A DNA stretch of 64,000 nucleotides. It comes from Nostocoides sp. F2B08. Lineage in GTDB: Bacteria; Actinomycetota; Actinomycetes; Actinomycetales; Dermatophilaceae. The stretch spans positions 682,001-746,000 of the forward strand of contig NZ_WESE01000002.1 of NCBI RefSeq assembly GCF_009184895.1, in the 5' to 3' direction. Positions 15,803 to 26,696 of the stretch are shown piece by piece (the stretch's first letter is position 1; each line of letters begins with the position of its first letter). The notes below the pieces were generated by a model, which was not told where the DNA came from, ran no database searches, and saw only the letters and a list, made by a program, of their open reading frames with translations. The translations under genes and the position numbers were made by a program.

Positions 15803-17329
15803 ATGTCAGCTCAAGGACGAGCGAACGGTTCGCCGTTGCTCCACATGACCGGGGTCGTCAAGCGGTTCCCGGGTGTGGTGGCGCTCGGCGGTGTCGACCT
15901 CGAGGTCCGGTCCGGTGAGGTGCACTGCCTGCTCGGCCAGAACGGCGCCGGCAAGTCGACCTTGATCAAGGTCCTGGCGGGTGTTCACACCCCCGACGAG
16001 GGGCACATCCTCTGGAACGGGACCGAGGTGACCTTCCCCCACCCTCAGGCGGCCATGGAACACGGCATCGCGACGATGTACCAGGAGCTCGACCTCGTCG
16101 AAGGCCTCACCGTCGCCGAGAACATCTTCCTCGGACACGAGCTGAGCCGGTTCGGGTTCCCCCGGCGCAGAGCCACCCAGGAGCGGGCGCAGGAGCTGCT
16201 CACGCAGCTGGGACACCCCGGCATCTCACCGACTACCGAGGTGGGCGGCCTCTCGGCGGCCAATCAGCAGATCGTCAGCATGGCCCGAGCCCTCTCGCGC
16301 GACGTCCGCCTCATCATCATGGACGAGCCCTCCGCCGTGCTGGACTCCGCCGAGGTCGACCAGCTCTTCGACGTCGTCCGTGAGCTGACATCGGCGGGCG
16401 TCGCGGTCGTCTACATCTCGCACCGCCTCGACGAGATCCGTGAGATCGGCGACCGGGTGACGGTGCTCAAGGACGGTGCGACCGTCGCCACCGGGCTGGA
16501 CGCGAAGTCCACCCCGACCGCCGAGCTCATCACGCTCATGACGGGACGGTCGATCGAGTACGTCTTCCCGACGAGGGAGGCACCGGACACCGCCGCGACA
16601 CCGCTCCTCTCCGTCGAGGACCTCGGCCGGGACGGTGAGTTCCACGACGTGTCGTTCGATGTCCGTCCGGGCGAGATCGTCGGCATAGCGGGCCTCGTCG
16701 GAGCCGGCCGCTCCGAGGTCCTGGAGACGATCTTCGGCGCGCGCCGGGCCGAGCGCGGTCGGGTTCGCGTCGGGGGCACGGTCGTGCCTCCTGGGTCGGT
16801 CGCGAAGGCGGTTGCCGCGGGGATCGGCCTCGCGCCCGAGGAGCGCAAGAGCCAGGCGCTCGTCCTCGAGCACTCGGTGGGCGACAACATCTCCCTCGCC
16901 TCGCTTCCGGCCTTCTCGAGAGCCGGATGGATCGACCGTGGCGCCGAGCGGGCGTCGTCCGAGTCGTACGCCTCCTCACTCGAGGTGCGACCCAGGGGCG
17001 TCGACCGCGAGATGCGCACGCTGAGCGGCGGCAACCAGCAGAAGATCGTGCTCGCACGGTGGCTTCAGCGGGGTAGCCGCGTCCTTCTGCTCGACGAACC
17101 GACCCGGGGCGTGGACGTCGGCGCACGATCCGAGATCTACACGCTCATCCGAACGCTCAGCGAGGACGGCTGCGCCGTGGTCGTCGTCTCGAGTGAGATT
17201 CCGGAGGTGCTCGGACTTGCCGACCGGGTGCTCGTCATGGCCGACGGCGCCGTCCTGCATCAGGGGCCGGCCGCCGAGCTCGACGAGCACCGCGTGCTCG
17301 ACATCATCCTGAGAGGAGAGGCCGCATGA
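15803..17329 (+). CDS. Sugar ABC transporter ATP-binding protein (RbsA/XylG type)
   Basis: Energises import of a monosaccharide. The 508 residues contain two ABC domains in tandem. The first has Walker A GQNGAGKST and Walker B LIIMDEPSAVLD. The second has the degenerate Walker A GLVGAGRSE typical of RbsA, signature LSGGNQQK and Walker B LLLDEPTRGVD. The start at 15803 (MSAQGRANG) begins the protein at the family-typical place; the upstream in-frame sequence is ROK antisense. The stop overlaps the permease start (ATGA). Confidence 0.95.
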   Translation: MSAQGRANGSPLLHMTGVVKRFPGVVALGGVDLEVRSGEVHCLLGQNGAGKSTLIKVLAGVHTPDEGHILWNGTEVTFPHPQAAMEHGIATMYQELDLVEGLTVAENIFLGHELSRFGFPRRRATQERAQELLTQLGHPGISPTTEVGGLSAANQQIVSMARALSRDVRLIIMDEPSAVLDSAEVDQLFDVVRELTSAGVAVVYISHRLDEIREIGDRVTVLKDGATVATGLDAKSTPTAELITLMTGRSIEYVFPTREAPDTAATPLLSVEDLGRDGEFHDVSFDVRPGEIVGIAGLVGAGRSEVLETIFGARRAERGRVRVGGTVVPPGSVAKAVAAGIGLAPEERKSQALVLEHSVGDNISLASLPAFSRAGWIDRGAERASSESYASSLEVRPRGVDREMRTLSGGNQQKIVLARWLQRGSRVLLLDEPTRGVDVGARSEIYTLIRTLSEDGCAVVVVSSEIPEVLGLADRVLVMADGAVLHQGPAAELDEHRVLDIILRGEAA

Positions 17330-18390
17330 GCAACGAGCTCACCAGCCCGGAGAACGAGGTCACCGGACACGATGTCGCGCCCGCCGACGCGCCGGCGGTG
17401 TCGGCGCCGGGTACGGCTGGTCTCGCAGGCTTCCTGGGCAGTGGTCTCGGCCGCAACCTCGGACTCATCATCGCGCTGCTCCTGCTCTGCGCGGTCGGCT
17501 TCGCCACTGCCGGCGACCGGTTCGCCAGTGCCGACAACGTCCTGACCATCCTTCGCCTGGGCTCGGTCATCGGCGTCGTGAGCATCGGCATGACCTTCGT
17601 CATCTGCGGAGGTGGCATCGACCTTTCGGTCGGGGCGATCGTCGCTCTCAGCTCGGTTTGGGCCACGACGCTGGCCACTCAGACGATGGCCGAGAACGTC
17701 CACTGGGTCGTCATGGTCTTCACGGCCATCGCGGTGGGAGCGGGATGCGGACTGATCAACGGTGTCCTCGTCGCCTACGGCAGGGTCGCACCGTTCATCG
17801 CCACTCTCGCCATGCTCGCGGGCGCTCGAGGACTCGCCGAGATCATCGCCCAGCGCAGGACCCAGATCATCCGGGACCGCGACTTCATCACCTTCTTCGG
17901 CGGAGACGTGCTGGGGATCCCGGTCCTCGTGATCATCTTCGTCCTCGTCTCGGTCTTCGGATGGGTGCTCCTCAACCGCACGACGTTCGGACGTCGCACC
18001 CTCGCCATCGGGGGAAATGCGGAGGCGGCGCGCCTCGCGGGAATCCAGGTCCGTCGTCAGACCGCGATGCTGTACATCCTCCTCGGAATCGCCTGCGGCA
18101 TCGCAGCCGTGATGATCATGGCCCGCACGACGACGGGGACCTCGACCCACGGCCAGCTCTACGAGCTCGACGCCATCGCCGCCGTCGTCATCGGCGGAAC
18201 GCTGCTCAGCGGCGGCCGAGGAACCATCGTCGGCACCGTGCTCGGCGTGCTGATCTTCACGACCCTGACGAACGTCTTCACCCTCAACAACCTCGACACC
18301 TCGACCCAGGCCGTCGCCAAGGGGGTCATCATCATCGCGGCCGTCCTGCTCCAACAGCGGGTCGCGGAACGACATCGATCGAGTGGGTGA
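17326..18390 (+). CDS. Sugar ABC transporter permease (RbsC/XylH type)
   Basis: Membrane channel component, 354 residues, with about nine or ten hydrophobic helices after a polar N-terminal tail of about 45 residues. The conserved segment GGGIDLSVGAIVALSSV and the late GGTLLSGGRGTIVGTVLG motif are characteristic of this permease family. Coupled to the ATPase by an ATGA overlap. About 100 bp separate it from the binding-protein gene. Confidence 0.95.
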   Translation: MSNELTSPENEVTGHDVAPADAPAVSAPGTAGLAGFLGSGLGRNLGLIIALLLLCAVGFATAGDRFASADNVLTILRLGSVIGVVSIGMTFVICGGGIDLSVGAIVALSSVWATTLATQTMAENVHWVVMVFTAIAVGAGCGLINGVLVAYGRVAPFIATLAMLAGARGLAEIIAQRRTQIIRDRDFITFFGGDVLGIPVLVIIFVLVSVFGWVLLNRTTFGRRTLAIGGNAEAARLAGIQVRRQTAMLYILLGIACGIAAVMIMARTTTGTSTHGQLYELDAIAAVVIGGTLLSGGRGTIVGTVLGVLIFTTLTNVFTLNNLDTSTQAVAKGVIIIAAVLLQQRVAERHRSSG

Positions 18391-18491
18391 TCCATCACCC
18401 CCATACAGACCCCTGCCCCCCTGGCGTTCCGCCGGGAGCCCCCGCAGACAACCCCACACCCCTCTCGAGTCAACAGAACTGGAGCATTGCC

Positions 18492-19550
18492 ATGACAACC
18501 CCCATCCGCAAGCGTTCGGCATTCGTCGCGGCTGCCGCAGCCCTGGCGCTGCTCGCCACCGGCTGTACGAGCAACACTCCCGAGACCGAGGACACCGCCT
18601 CCGAGTCCGGCGGTGAGCAGTCCGGCAACGCCGGCAGCTCCAACGACGAGCAGGGCGACACCGTCGTCATCGGGTTCAGCGGTCCGGCAGCCGACCACGG
18701 CTGGCTGGCTGCGATCAACTCCTCGGCGCAGGAGGCCGCTGCCGAGTACCCGGACATCGAGCTTCGCTCGGCCGAGGGCACCAACGACGCCAGCCTTCAG
18801 ATCTCGCACATCGAGACCTTCATCAACGAGGGTGTCGACGCGATCGTCCTGCTCCCGACCGACGGGGCGGCGCTGACCGAGGTCGCGACCAGGGCCATGC
18901 AGGCCGGGATCCCGGTCGTCAACGTCGACCGGGAGTTCAGCAGCGAGTTCGCGGCCCGCACGACGATCCTGGGCGACAACTACGGCATGGGTGTCTCCGC
19001 AGGAACCTACGCCTGCCAGCTCGTCGAGGAGAACGACATCGCCGACCCGGTGATCGCCGAGATCGCGGGCATCGACTCCCTCCCGCTGACCCAGGACCGG
19101 TCCCAGGGCTTCGCCGACGCGCTCAGCGAGTGCGGTCAGAGCGTCGACAACCGGGTCGCCGCGGAGTTCACCGTCGAGTCAGGCGAGCGCGTGACCGCCA
19201 ACCTGCTCCAGGCGGCACCCCAGATCGACATCATCTGGAACCACGACGACGACCAGGGGGTCGGCGTCATGGCGGCCCTGGACAACGCCGGCCGGGACGA
19301 GATGGCCCTCATCGGCGGCGCCGGCTCGGCGAACGCGATGCGCTGGATCGAGGAGGGCCGCATGGAGGCGACCGTGCTGTACCCGCCGACCCAGGCCGCC
19401 GATGGCATCAAGCTCGCTCGACTTCTCGCGCAGGACAAGGGCATGAGCGACCTCGTGCAGGTCGAGGTGCCGCGTCGGATCGTGCTCAACGCCCCCGTGG
19501 TGACCCAGGAGAACGTCGCCGAGTACATGGACCTCGGCTTCGAGTCCTGA
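18492..19550 (+). CDS. Sugar-binding lipoprotein of the ABC transporter (Peripla_BP_4 family)
   Basis: Extracytoplasmic receptor that captures the sugar. The 352 residues begin with a lipoprotein signal (lipobox LLATGC, Cys about residue 23) and an acidic/Ser-rich spacer. The ribose/xylose-type two-lobe domain follows: VVIGFSGPAADHGWLAAIN, EGVDAIVLLPTDGAAL and WNHDDDQGVGVMAAL. The ligand is not predictable with confidence; co-localised xylA and xylB suggest xylose or a related pentose or keto-sugar. Confidence 0.93.
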   Translation: MTTPIRKRSAFVAAAAALALLATGCTSNTPETEDTASESGGEQSGNAGSSNDEQGDTVVIGFSGPAADHGWLAAINSSAQEAAAEYPDIELRSAEGTNDASLQISHIETFINEGVDAIVLLPTDGAALTEVATRAMQAGIPVVNVDREFSSEFAARTTILGDNYGMGVSAGTYACQLVEENDIADPVIAEIAGIDSLPLTQDRSQGFADALSECGQSVDNRVAAEFTVESGERVTANLLQAAPQIDIIWNHDDDQGVGVMAALDNAGRDEMALIGGAGSANAMRWIEEGRMEATVLYPPTQAADGIKLARLLAQDKGMSDLVQVEVPRRIVLNAPVVTQENVAEYMDLGFES

Positions 19551-19558
19551 CCCGCCGG

Positions 19559-19590
19559 CCGCGGTGCCGGACTCCTGGCCGGCACCGCGG
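19559..19590. terminator. Terminator-like hairpin after the binding-protein gene
   Basis: CCGCGGTGCCGG (19559-19570) and CCGGCACCGCGG (19579-19590) form a 12-bp stem with an 8-nt loop just after the stop. It may attenuate readthrough into the catabolic genes, so that the binding protein is made in excess. Confidence 0.65.
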
Positions 19591-19640
19591 TCCCACTCCT
19601 CTCACCGCACTCCACTCGAACGGACGACGAAGGACACGGC

Positions 19641-20864
19641 ATGACGAGAACCGACCCGGCTGCGGACCGCAGACCCGAATCCGAGCTCGGCATCGGGATG
19701 ATCGGCTACGCCTTCATGGGCCGAGCGCACTCCCAGGGCTGGCGCAACGCGCGGTCCTTCTTCTCCCCGCCACTCCTGCCCCGGCTCGCGGTCGTCGCAG
19801 GACGTGACGAGGCGGCGGCGTCCGAGACCGCGCGGCGCTTCGGGTGGGAGTCGGTCGAGACCGACTGGCGCGACGTCATCGAGCGCGACGACGTGCAGGT
19901 CGTCGACATCTGCACTCCGGGTGACACGCACGTGGAGATCGCCGTGGCGGCCCTTCGCGCGGGCAAGCACGTTCTCTGCGAGAAGCCCCTCGCGAACACC
20001 GTCGCCGAGGCCGTCGAGATGGTCGAGGCGGCCGAGGTCGCCGAGGCCGCCGGCGTCCTCTCGATGGTCGGCTTCACCTACCGCCGGGTGCCGGCCATCG
20101 CCCACGCGAGGGACATCGTGGCCAGCGGCCGCCTCGGGGACATCCGACATGTGCGCGCGCAGTACCTCCAGGACTGGCTGGTGGACCCGAACGTGCCGCT
20201 CTCGTGGCGACTGCGCAAGGACCGCGCGGGTTCGGGCGCGCTCGGCGACATCGGCGCCCACATCATCGACCTCGTCCAGTTCGTCACCGGTGACCGCCTC
20301 ACCGGGGTGAGTGCGCTGACCGAGACGTTCGTCCGGCACCGTCCCCTCGCCACGGGCGGCGCCGGACTGTCCGCCACGGCGAACGGCGCCGGCGACGTGG
20401 GCGAGGTGACCGTGGACGACGCCGCGATCTTCATCTCGCGACTCGCCGGAGGAGCGCTCGCGACGTTCGAGGCAACCCGGTTCGCGACCGGGCGCAAGAA
20501 CTCGATCCGACTCGAGATCAACGGCTCCGACGGCAGCCTGGCCTTCGACTTCGAGGACATGAACGTGCTCCATGTGCTCCGGGGCGAGGACCCGGACGCG
20601 GGCTTCACCCGGGTCCTCGTGACCGAGCCCGAGCACCCCTACCTCGCTGGTTGGTGGCCCGCCGGTCACGTCCTCGGCTACGAGCACGGCTTCACGCACC
20701 AGGCCGTCGACCTGCTCACCGACATCTCGCAGGGACGGCCGCCGCGTCCGAGCTTCCGGGACGGGCTCGTGGTCCAACAGGTCCTCGAGGCGGTCGAGCA
20801 GAGCGCCGCGCACGGCGCGGCATGGACGGAGATCCCGCACGAAGCGCCCGTGCCCGTCACATGA
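19641..20864 (+). CDS. Gfo/Idh/MocA-family oxidoreductase
   Basis: NAD(P)-dependent sugar or inositol-type dehydrogenase, 407 residues. The N-terminal Rossmann domain begins IGMIGYAFMGRAHSQGW, with the family motif CEKPLANT at about residues 113-120. The C-terminal alpha/beta domain carries the catalytic-type region GDIGAHIIDLVQFV (about 208-221). In glycoside-catabolic operons such enzymes oxidise a sugar hydroxyl to a keto group. Co-directional with the transporter and the isomerase genes. Confidence 0.92.
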   Translation: MTRTDPAADRRPESELGIGMIGYAFMGRAHSQGWRNARSFFSPPLLPRLAVVAGRDEAAASETARRFGWESVETDWRDVIERDDVQVVDICTPGDTHVEIAVAALRAGKHVLCEKPLANTVAEAVEMVEAAEVAEAAGVLSMVGFTYRRVPAIAHARDIVASGRLGDIRHVRAQYLQDWLVDPNVPLSWRLRKDRAGSGALGDIGAHIIDLVQFVTGDRLTGVSALTETFVRHRPLATGGAGLSATANGAGDVGEVTVDDAAIFISRLAGGALATFEATRFATGRKNSIRLEINGSDGSLAFDFEDMNVLHVLRGEDPDAGFTRVLVTEPEHPYLAGWWPAGHVLGYEHGFTHQAVDLLTDISQGRPPRPSFRDGLVVQQVLEAVEQSAAHGAAWTEIPHEAPVPVT

Positions 20865-20978
20865 CCGCGACCCGCAGGAGCGCGCACACGACAGGTAGGG
20901 AAAGGAGGACGGTTCGTTCCGCGAGTCACCCTCGCGACAGCTGGATCAGGCACCACCGCACTCATCGAGGAGAAGACC

Positions 20979-22094
20979 ATGACCGACTACAAGGACGTAG
21001 ACCAGGTCGAGGGCCGGGAGCTCGGCCGACGACTGGGACTCTCTCGCCGCCAGCTGCTGGCGGCGACGACCGGCATGGCGGCCGCCGCCATGCTCGCCTC
21101 GCCGACCTCGGCGATGGCCTCCAACGCGCGGCTCATCCCCGCCCCGCGGCGCGGCATCATCCTGTACACCGTGCGTGACGCGGTCTCGCGCAACCCCGTT
21201 CAGTACCCGGACGTCGCCTCGGGCTTCAAGCAGGTCTTCGAGGTCCTCTCCCAGATCGGGTACCGCCAGATCGAGTTCGCCGGCTACCGCCAGAACGGGA
21301 ACTCCGAGGGCGGAGACGTCAACAACCCCGACGGTGCCCGGCTGCTCCGGTCCTGGCTCGACGACTACGGCCTCGTCGCGAAGGGGAACCACGGCTCCAT
21401 CCCCGGAACCATCACCGACACCACCTTGGCCGCTTTCGACGCCAGCTGCGAGATCGCCAACATCCTCGGCCTGGACCACATCGGCACCGGAAGCGACCCC
21501 ACCAACAGCTCCTACGTCGCGGACTGGGATGCGGCGATCGAGCGGTGGGAGTTCCTCGGTGACCGGGCCCGGACGATGCACGGACTCAAGCTCTACACGC
21601 ACAACCACGACGCCGCATACAATTTCCTCCTCGACAGTGGGCCGCTCGACGCGATGGGGCGACCGACGCGGTCCTCCGGGGTGCGGCGACTCGAGTACTT
21701 CATCGCGAACACCGACCCCGAGAACGTCCACTTCGAGCTGGACATCTACTGGGGCTACGTCGCCCGGCACCGGCACACCGCATACACGGCTCCGGACGGT
21801 TCGACCGTGGAGTCGATCTTCGACCCGCTGGCCCTCGTGCAGCAGCAGACCAAGCGGTTCCCGCTGTTCCACGCCAAGGACGGCCGCCGCGACACCTCCG
21901 TGCCGAACGGATACGTCATGACGCCGTTCGGAGAGGGCGACATCGACTTCGCCGGCTTCTTCAAGGACATGGGCGCCCGCGGCTGGCACAACCCGATGTG
22001 GGAGCAGGACACCGCTCCCGGGGCCGGCGGCAGCACACAGTCCCTGGACCTCGCCAGGGTGAGCTACGACAACATGGCAGCGCTGCGGGGCTGA
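20979..22094 (+). CDS. Tat-exported TIM-barrel sugar isomerase/epimerase-like protein
   Basis: AP-endonuclease-2/xylose-isomerase-type TIM barrel, 371 residues. The N-terminus carries a twin-arginine signal ([12 protein letters not shown] at about 22-33, then an Ala-rich hydrophobic stretch ending SPTSAMA), so the folded metalloprotein probably acts outside the membrane. Candidate metal ligands are visible in [23 protein letters not shown] and [11 protein letters not shown]. The combination with a Gfo/Idh enzyme resembles secreted 3-keto-glycoside cleavage systems (inference). Preceded by GAGGAG at about 20969. Confidence 0.88.
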   Translation: MTDYKDVDQVEGRELGRRLGLSRRQLLAATTGMAAAAMLASPTSAMASNARLIPAPRRGIILYTVRDAVSRNPVQYPDVASGFKQVFEVLSQIGYRQIEFAGYRQNGNSEGGDVNNPDGARLLRSWLDDYGLVAKGNHGSIPGTITDTTLAAFDASCEIANILGLDHIGTGSDPTNSSYVADWDAAIERWEFLGDRARTMHGLKLYTHNHDAAYNFLLDSGPLDAMGRPTRSSGVRRLEYFIANTDPENVHFELDIYWGYVARHRHTAYTAPDGSTVESIFDPLALVQQQTKRFPLFHAKDGRRDTSVPNGYVMTPFGEGDIDFAGFFKDMGARGWHNPMWEQDTAPGAGGSTQSLDLARVSYDNMAALRG

Positions 22095-22204
22095 GCCCGT
22101 CCACGACTCCGGCTGGTGGGCGGCGCCCGGGGAACGGCCCGTCCGCCAGCCGGCACCAACCGTGGGATGGTCCTGCGGTGACACGACAACAAGGAGGCAC
22201 CCTC

Positions 22205-23230
22205 GTGACCCGTCCCGTGACGCTCTTCACCGGCCAGTGGGCCGACCTGCCGTTCGAAGAGGTGTGCCGCCTCGCCGGCGAGTGGGGATACGACGGACTG
22301 GAGATCGCCTGCTGGGGAGACCACTTCGAGGTCGACCGCGCGCTGACCGAGGACGGCTACGTCGAGGGTCGCAGGGAGATCCTCGAACGGCACGGCCTCG
22401 GAGTCTGGGCGATCTCGAACCACCTCACCGGTCAGGCCGTGTGCGACGACCCCATCGACCACCGGCACCGCGACATCCTGCCCGCATCCGTGTGGGGGGA
22501 TGGCGATCCGGAGGGTGTTCGCCAGCGAGCGGCCGAGCGGATGAAGGACACCGCACGTGCCGCCGCGCGCCTCGGTGTGAGAACGGTCATCGGCTTCACC
22601 GGATCACCCATCTGGAAGTACGTCGCGATGTTCCCGCCGGTCTCCGCCGAGGTCATCGAGGCCGGATACCGGGAGTTCGCCGACCGGTGGAACCCCATCC
22701 TCGACGTCTACGACGAGGTCGGCGTCCGCTTCGCACACGAGGTCCACCCCAGTGAGATCGCCTACGACTACTGGTCCACCGTCGCCACTCTGGAGGCGAT
22801 CGGTCACCGGGAGGCCTTCGGGCTCAACTGGGACCCGAGCCACATGGTGTGGCAGCAGGTCGACCCGGTCAGCTTCATCTGGGACTTCCAGGACCGGATC
22901 TACCACGTGGACTGCAAGGACACCCGGGTTCGCCTGACGAACGGCCGCAACGGGCGACTCTCCTCCCACCTGCCCTGGGCGGACGCGCGGCGTGGGTGGG
23001 ACTTCGTGTCCACCGGCCATGGCGACGTGCCGTGGGAGGACTCCTTCCGGGCTCTGAACTCCATCGGCTACGACGGTCCGATCTCGATCGAGTGGGAGGA
23101 CGCCGGGATGGACCGGCTGCTCGGTGCCCCGGAGGCGCTCGAGTTCGTGCGTGCGCTGAACTTCGAGGCGCCGACCGCCGCCTTCGACGCCGCCTTCAGC
23201 GCGGGTCGCGACGATGGGGCGGAGGGCTGA
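22205..23230 (+). CDS. Cytoplasmic sugar phosphate isomerase/epimerase-like TIM barrel
   Basis: A 341-residue AP-endonuclease-2-family barrel without a signal sequence. Metal-site candidates: [35 protein letters not shown] and [15 protein letters not shown] start at 22205 has AAGGAGG 8 nt upstream; an in-frame extension lacks family similarity. The gene runs directly into xylA (ATG 1 bp after its stop). The substrate may be a keto-sugar released by the preceding enzymes (inference). Confidence 0.9.
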   Translation: MTRPVTLFTGQWADLPFEEVCRLAGEWGYDGLEIACWGDHFEVDRALTEDGYVEGRREILERHGLGVWAISNHLTGQAVCDDPIDHRHRDILPASVWGDGDPEGVRQRAAERMKDTARAAARLGVRTVIGFTGSPIWKYVAMFPPVSAEVIEAGYREFADRWNPILDVYDEVGVRFAHEVHPSEIAYDYWSTVATLEAIGHREAFGLNWDPSHMVWQQVDPVSFIWDFQDRIYHVDCKDTRVRLTNGRNGRLSSHLPWADARRGWDFVSTGHGDVPWEDSFRALNSIGYDGPISIEWEDAGMDRLLGAPEALEFVRALNFEAPTAAFDAAFSAGRDDGAEG

Positions 23231-23231
23231 C

Positions 23232-24422
23232 ATGCCGCTGCCGACGCCGACCCCAGCGGACCGGTTCTCCTTCGGACTGTGGACGGTGGGCTGGGCCGCG
23301 CGCGACCAGTTCGGGGACGCGAGCCGTCCCCCGCTGGACCCCGTCGAGGCGGTGCACCGCCTGGCCGAGCTCGGTGCCTGGGGCATCACCTTCCACGACG
23401 ACGACCTGATCCCGTTCGGTGCGACCGACTCCGAGCGCGAGGACATCCTGGCCCGGTTCATCCCCGCTCTGCGCGAGACCGGACTCGTCGTGCCCATGGT
23501 CACGACGAACACCTTCAGCCATCCCGTCTTCAAGGACGGCGGGCTCACGTCCAACCGGCGCGACGTGCGGCGGTTCACCCTGGCCAAGCTCCTGCGAAAC
23601 GTCGACTTCGCAGCCGCCCTCGGGGCACGGACGTTCGTCATGTGGGGCGGCCGCGAGGGCGCCGAGTACGACGGGGTCAAGGACGTCAACGCCGCACTGG
23701 ACCGCTACCGCGAGGGCATCGACGCCGTTGCCCAGTACGTCAAGGAGCAGGGGCACGACCTGCGGATCGCGATCGAGCCCAAGCCCAACGAGCCACGTGG
23801 CGACATCCTCCTCCCGACGGTCGGCCACGCTCTCGCCTTCATCGAGCGGCTCGAGCACGGGGACATCGTCGGCGTGAACCCCGAGGTGGGCCACGAGCAG
23901 ATGGCCGGGCTCAACTACACGAGCGGCATCGCGCAGGCGTTGTGGGCGGACAAGCTGTTCCACATCGACCTCAACGGTCAGCGGTCCATCAAGTACGACC
24001 AGGACCTCTGTTTCGGACATGGGGACCTGTTGTCGGCCTTCTTCACCGTCGACCTGCTCGAGCACGGGTTCGTCGGGGGTGGACCCCGCTACGACGGGCC
24101 GCGCCACTTCGACTACAAGCCCTCCCGGACCGAGGACGCGGACGGGGTCTGGGCCTCGGCAGCCGCCAACATGACGACGTACCTGCTTCTGAAGGAGCGG
24201 ACCACCGCATACCGCAACGACCCGGAGGTGCAGGAAGCGATCGAGGCGAGCCGGGTGCGCGAGCTGAGCCAGCCGACCCTGGGACCGGGCGAGACTCCGG
24301 CCCAGCTCACCCACGCGACGGACGTGTTCAGCGCCGCCGCCGCTGACCGCGAGGCCGAGGCGGGTTATCACTTCGTTCGGCTCAACCAGCTCGCCGTCGA
24401 GCACGCCCTGGGAGCGCGTTAG
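23232..24422 (+). CDS. xylA: Xylose isomerase
   Basis: Converts D-xylose to D-xylulose (also glucose/fructose). The 396 residues match the short class I actinobacterial enzyme. Diagnostic segments include [12 protein letters not shown] (catalytic His/Asp region), [29 protein letters not shown] (Glu/Lys metal site), [22 protein letters not shown] and GPRHFDYKP. The start is MPLPTPTP at 23232, directly after the preceding stop. The TAG stop overlaps the TAA of convergent xylB. Confidence 0.97.
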   Translation: MPLPTPTPADRFSFGLWTVGWAARDQFGDASRPPLDPVEAVHRLAELGAWGITFHDDDLIPFGATDSEREDILARFIPALRETGLVVPMVTTNTFSHPVFKDGGLTSNRRDVRRFTLAKLLRNVDFAAALGARTFVMWGGREGAEYDGVKDVNAALDRYREGIDAVAQYVKEQGHDLRIAIEPKPNEPRGDILLPTVGHALAFIERLEHGDIVGVNPEVGHEQMAGLNYTSGIAQALWADKLFHIDLNGQRSIKYDQDLCFGHGDLLSAFFTVDLLEHGFVGGGPRYDGPRHFDYKPSRTEDADGVWASAAANMTTYLLLKERTTAYRNDPEVQEAIEASRVRELSQPTLGPGETPAQLTHATDVFSAAAADREAEAGYHFVRLNQLAVEHALGAR

Positions 24423-25840
24423 CCGACCCTGTCGAGGACGTGGTGCCGGGCGGACTCGTACCGTTCGCGCACCGCGTCCGACGCAGGGCCCGGCTCGTAG
24501 GTCGCCAGGCCCGGAGTCGGCCAGTGGGGAGCCTCGGGCTCTCCGGATGCCACCCAGGCGGCCTGGCGGGCGGCGCCCAGGGCGACGTACTCCCCGGGCT
24601 CCGGAACCTCCACCGGGACGCCCAAGAGGTCGGCCAGGGCCTGGCGCAGGACCTCCGACCGGCCGGCCCCTCCGACGAGAACGGCCCGCTGTGCCGTCAC
24701 GCCCTGCTCGCGGATCCGGTCCAGGGCGAAGGCGAGGGAGCACGCCACCCCCTCGACGGCCGCGCGTGCGAGATGGGCAGGAGTCATGGTGTCCAGGCGC
24801 ATCCCGTGCAGTGCTCCGGTGGCGGTCGGTTCGTTCGGCGTCCGCTCCCCCTCGAGGTAGGGGACGAACGCCATCCCGTCGGCTCCCGGAGGGCACGCAG
24901 CGGCGAGGTCGTCCAGCCTGGCATGGTCCACGCCGAGCAGCCGAGCCGTCGCGTCGAGCACCCGGGCGGCGTTGAGCGTGCACGCGAGCGGGAGGAACCT
25001 GCCCGTCGCGTCCGCGAAGCCGCTGACCATCCCGGTCGCGTCCTCGACCGAGTCAGGCGTCACCGCACACACGACGCCGGAGGTGCCCACCGAGACGACG
25101 ACGTCACCCGCCGTCGCTCCCAGACCCAGCGCGGCGGCCGCGTTGTCGCCGCAGCCCGCTCCCAGAAGGGCTCCGGCGGGGGTCCGGCCCGCGGCCGTGG
25201 AGGGCCCGAGCACGGTGGGAAGCGCCGGCAGATGTCCGAGCGCGCGGGTGACGAGGTCCTCGTCGTAGCGACCGGTCCGGGGGCTCCAGTACCCGGTGCC
25301 GGAGGCGTCGGATCTATCGGTGACGAGGTCGGACAGACCCGTGGCGTCGCCGAGCCGCCAGGTCAGCCAGTCGTGCGGGAGCGCCACGGCGGCCGTGCGT
25401 GCGGCCGTCCGAGGCTCGTTCTCGCGCAGCCAGGCAAGTTTGGTCACCGTGAACGACGCCACCGGCACCGACCCGACGCGGTGCACCCACTCGCCCGCTC
25501 CCGCCTCGAGGTCGCCGTCGCCGAGCATCGCGACGAGGTGCTCGGCCTGCGGAGCGGAGCGGGTGTCGTTCCACAGCAGCGCATCGCGCACCACGGCACC
25601 ACCCTCGTCGAGGGCGACCATCCCGTGCTGCTGACCCGCCACGCTGACCGCCGCCACGTCATCGAGCCCGCCGGCCGCCGCAGCCGCCGCTTCGAGGGCC
25701 TGCCACCATGCGGCGGGGTCGACCTCGGTGCCCTCGGGGTGCGACGCCCGGCCCGATCGCACGACGGTGCCGTCGGTGGCGTCGACGATGAGGACCTTGC
25801 ACGACTGGGTGGACGAGTCGATTCCTGCCACCAGTGACAC
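24419..25840 (-). CDS. xylB: Xylulokinase (FGGY family)
   Basis: Phosphorylates D-xylulose to xylulose 5-phosphate, feeding the pentose phosphate pathway. 473 residues. N-terminal phosphate-binding [15 protein letters not shown]; central [10 protein letters not shown]-terminal FGGY region [17 protein letters not shown]. It is convergent with xylA and overlaps it by 4 bp, and so is transcribed separately from the rest of the operon. Confidence 0.94.
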   Translation of the reverse strand: MSLVAGIDSSTQSCKVLIVDATDGTVVRSGRASHPEGTEVDPAAWWQALEAAAAAAGGLDDVAAVSVAGQQHGMVALDEGGAVVRDALLWNDTRSAPQAEHLVAMLGDGDLEAGAGEWVHRVGSVPVASFTVTKLAWLRENEPRTAARTAAVALPHDWLTWRLGDATGLSDLVTDRSDASGTGYWSPRTGRYDEDLVTRALGHLPALPTVLGPSTAAGRTPAGALLGAGCGDNAAAALGLGATAGDVVVSVGTSGVVCAVTPDSVEDATGMVSGFADATGRFLPLACTLNAARVLDATARLLGVDHARLDDLAAACPPGADGMAFVPYLEGERTPNEPTATGALHGMRLDTMTPAHLARAAVEGVACSLAFALDRIREQGVTAQRAVLVGGAGRSEVLRQALADLLGVPVEVPEPGEYVALGAARQAAWVASGEPEAPHWPTPGLATYEPGPASDAVRERYESARHHVLDRVG

Positions 25841-25898
25841 GTGCGCGCCTCCCTGCCCACGTGGGCGGTCGTGATCCGTGCTTGACGTGGCCTCGATC

Positions 25899-26585
25899 CT
25901 AGTCGTGCACGTGCTGGTGGTGGTCCGCCAGGCGGCGGGCGAGACCCTCGAGAATGAGCTCGAGGCCCATGTCGAACTCGTTCCCGAAGTCGTATCCGGG
26001 CTGCAGCGCGTGCCCGATCGTGAACTCCTTGAAGTGTGTGAGCTGGCCCTCCGGCAGCTGCTCGAGCATCTGTCCCGCCAGCTCGGCGAGGTCCTCCTCG
26101 CCGGTGTAGGCCAGACTCTGCTCCTGGACGACGAAACCGTAGAGGTAGGCGTCCAGGACGGCGAAGGCGTGACCCGTCAGGGCGAGTGAGAACCCCGCCT
26201 CGCGGAGGCAGCCGATGACGGCGTCGTGGTGCATGAGCGTTGCGAACCCGGAGTTGCGCCGGGAGTCCATGAGGCCGATGGCCCACGGGTGCCGGGTCAT
26301 CGCCTGCCGGCCGGACCGGCAGCGCTCTCGCATCTCGTCCCTCCAGTCCGCCCCGATGACCGGCGAGTGGAACTCGCCGAACACGAGGTCGACCATCCCG
26401 TCGAGCATGTCGTCCTTGTTGCGGACGTGGTTGTAGAGCGACATGGCCTCGACGTCCAGCCGTTTTGCGACGGCTCGCATCGACACCGCCGTCAAACCCT
26501 CCTGATCGGCGAGCTCGACGGCGGCCCGGACGATCGCATCCCGGCTCAGCGCCTGCGCTCGGGGGGACCTCGGACGACCGGCCAC
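25899..26585 (-). CDS. TetR-family transcriptional regulator
   Basis: Repressor of 228 residues (GTG start, [11 protein letters not shown], with GGAGG 8 nt upstream; the frame is open to 26660). HTH at about 35-60: [20 protein letters not shown]. The ligand domain contains the TetR_C region seen in tetracycline-type repressors. It is divergent from an MDR oxidoreductase across a symmetrical operator at 26631-26676 and probably regulates both directions. Confidence 0.88.
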   Translation of the reverse strand: MAGRPRSPRAQALSRDAIVRAAVELADQEGLTAVSMRAVAKRLDVEAMSLYNHVRNKDDMLDGMVDLVFGEFHSPVIGADWRDEMRERCRSGRQAMTRHPWAIGLMDSRRNSGFATLMHHDAVIGCLREAGFSLALTGHAFAVLDAYLYGFVVQEQSLAYTGEEDLAELAGQMLEQLPEGQLTHFKEFTIGHALQPGYDFGNEFDMGLELILEGLARRLADHHQHVHD

Positions 26586-26620
26586 GGTCTTCACCTCCGA
26601 CGGATGCTGTGATTCGACGC

Positions 26621-26648
26621 TTGACAAGACGTACGGCGTAAGTATAGC
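26621..26648 (+). promoter_or_regulatory. Promoter of the MDR oxidoreductase operon
   Basis: -35 TTGACA (26621-26626) and -10 TATAGC (26643-26648), spacer 16. The -10 box is embedded in the left half of the TetR operator, so repressor binding would block the promoter. Confidence 0.5.
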
Positions 26649-26676
26649 GTCCTCAGCCATAACTTACGACGTAAAC
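26631..26676. promoter_or_regulatory. TetR operator with two inverted half-sites
   Basis: Left half TACGGCGTAAGTATA (26632-26646) and right half TAACTTACGACGTAA (26660-26674) are inverted near-copies of each other. The right half also contains TTACGACGTAA, itself nearly palindromic. They occupy the only promoter space between tetR and the oxidoreductase gene. Confidence 0.55.
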
Positions 26677-26696
26677 AATCACCCGAGGAGAAAGCA

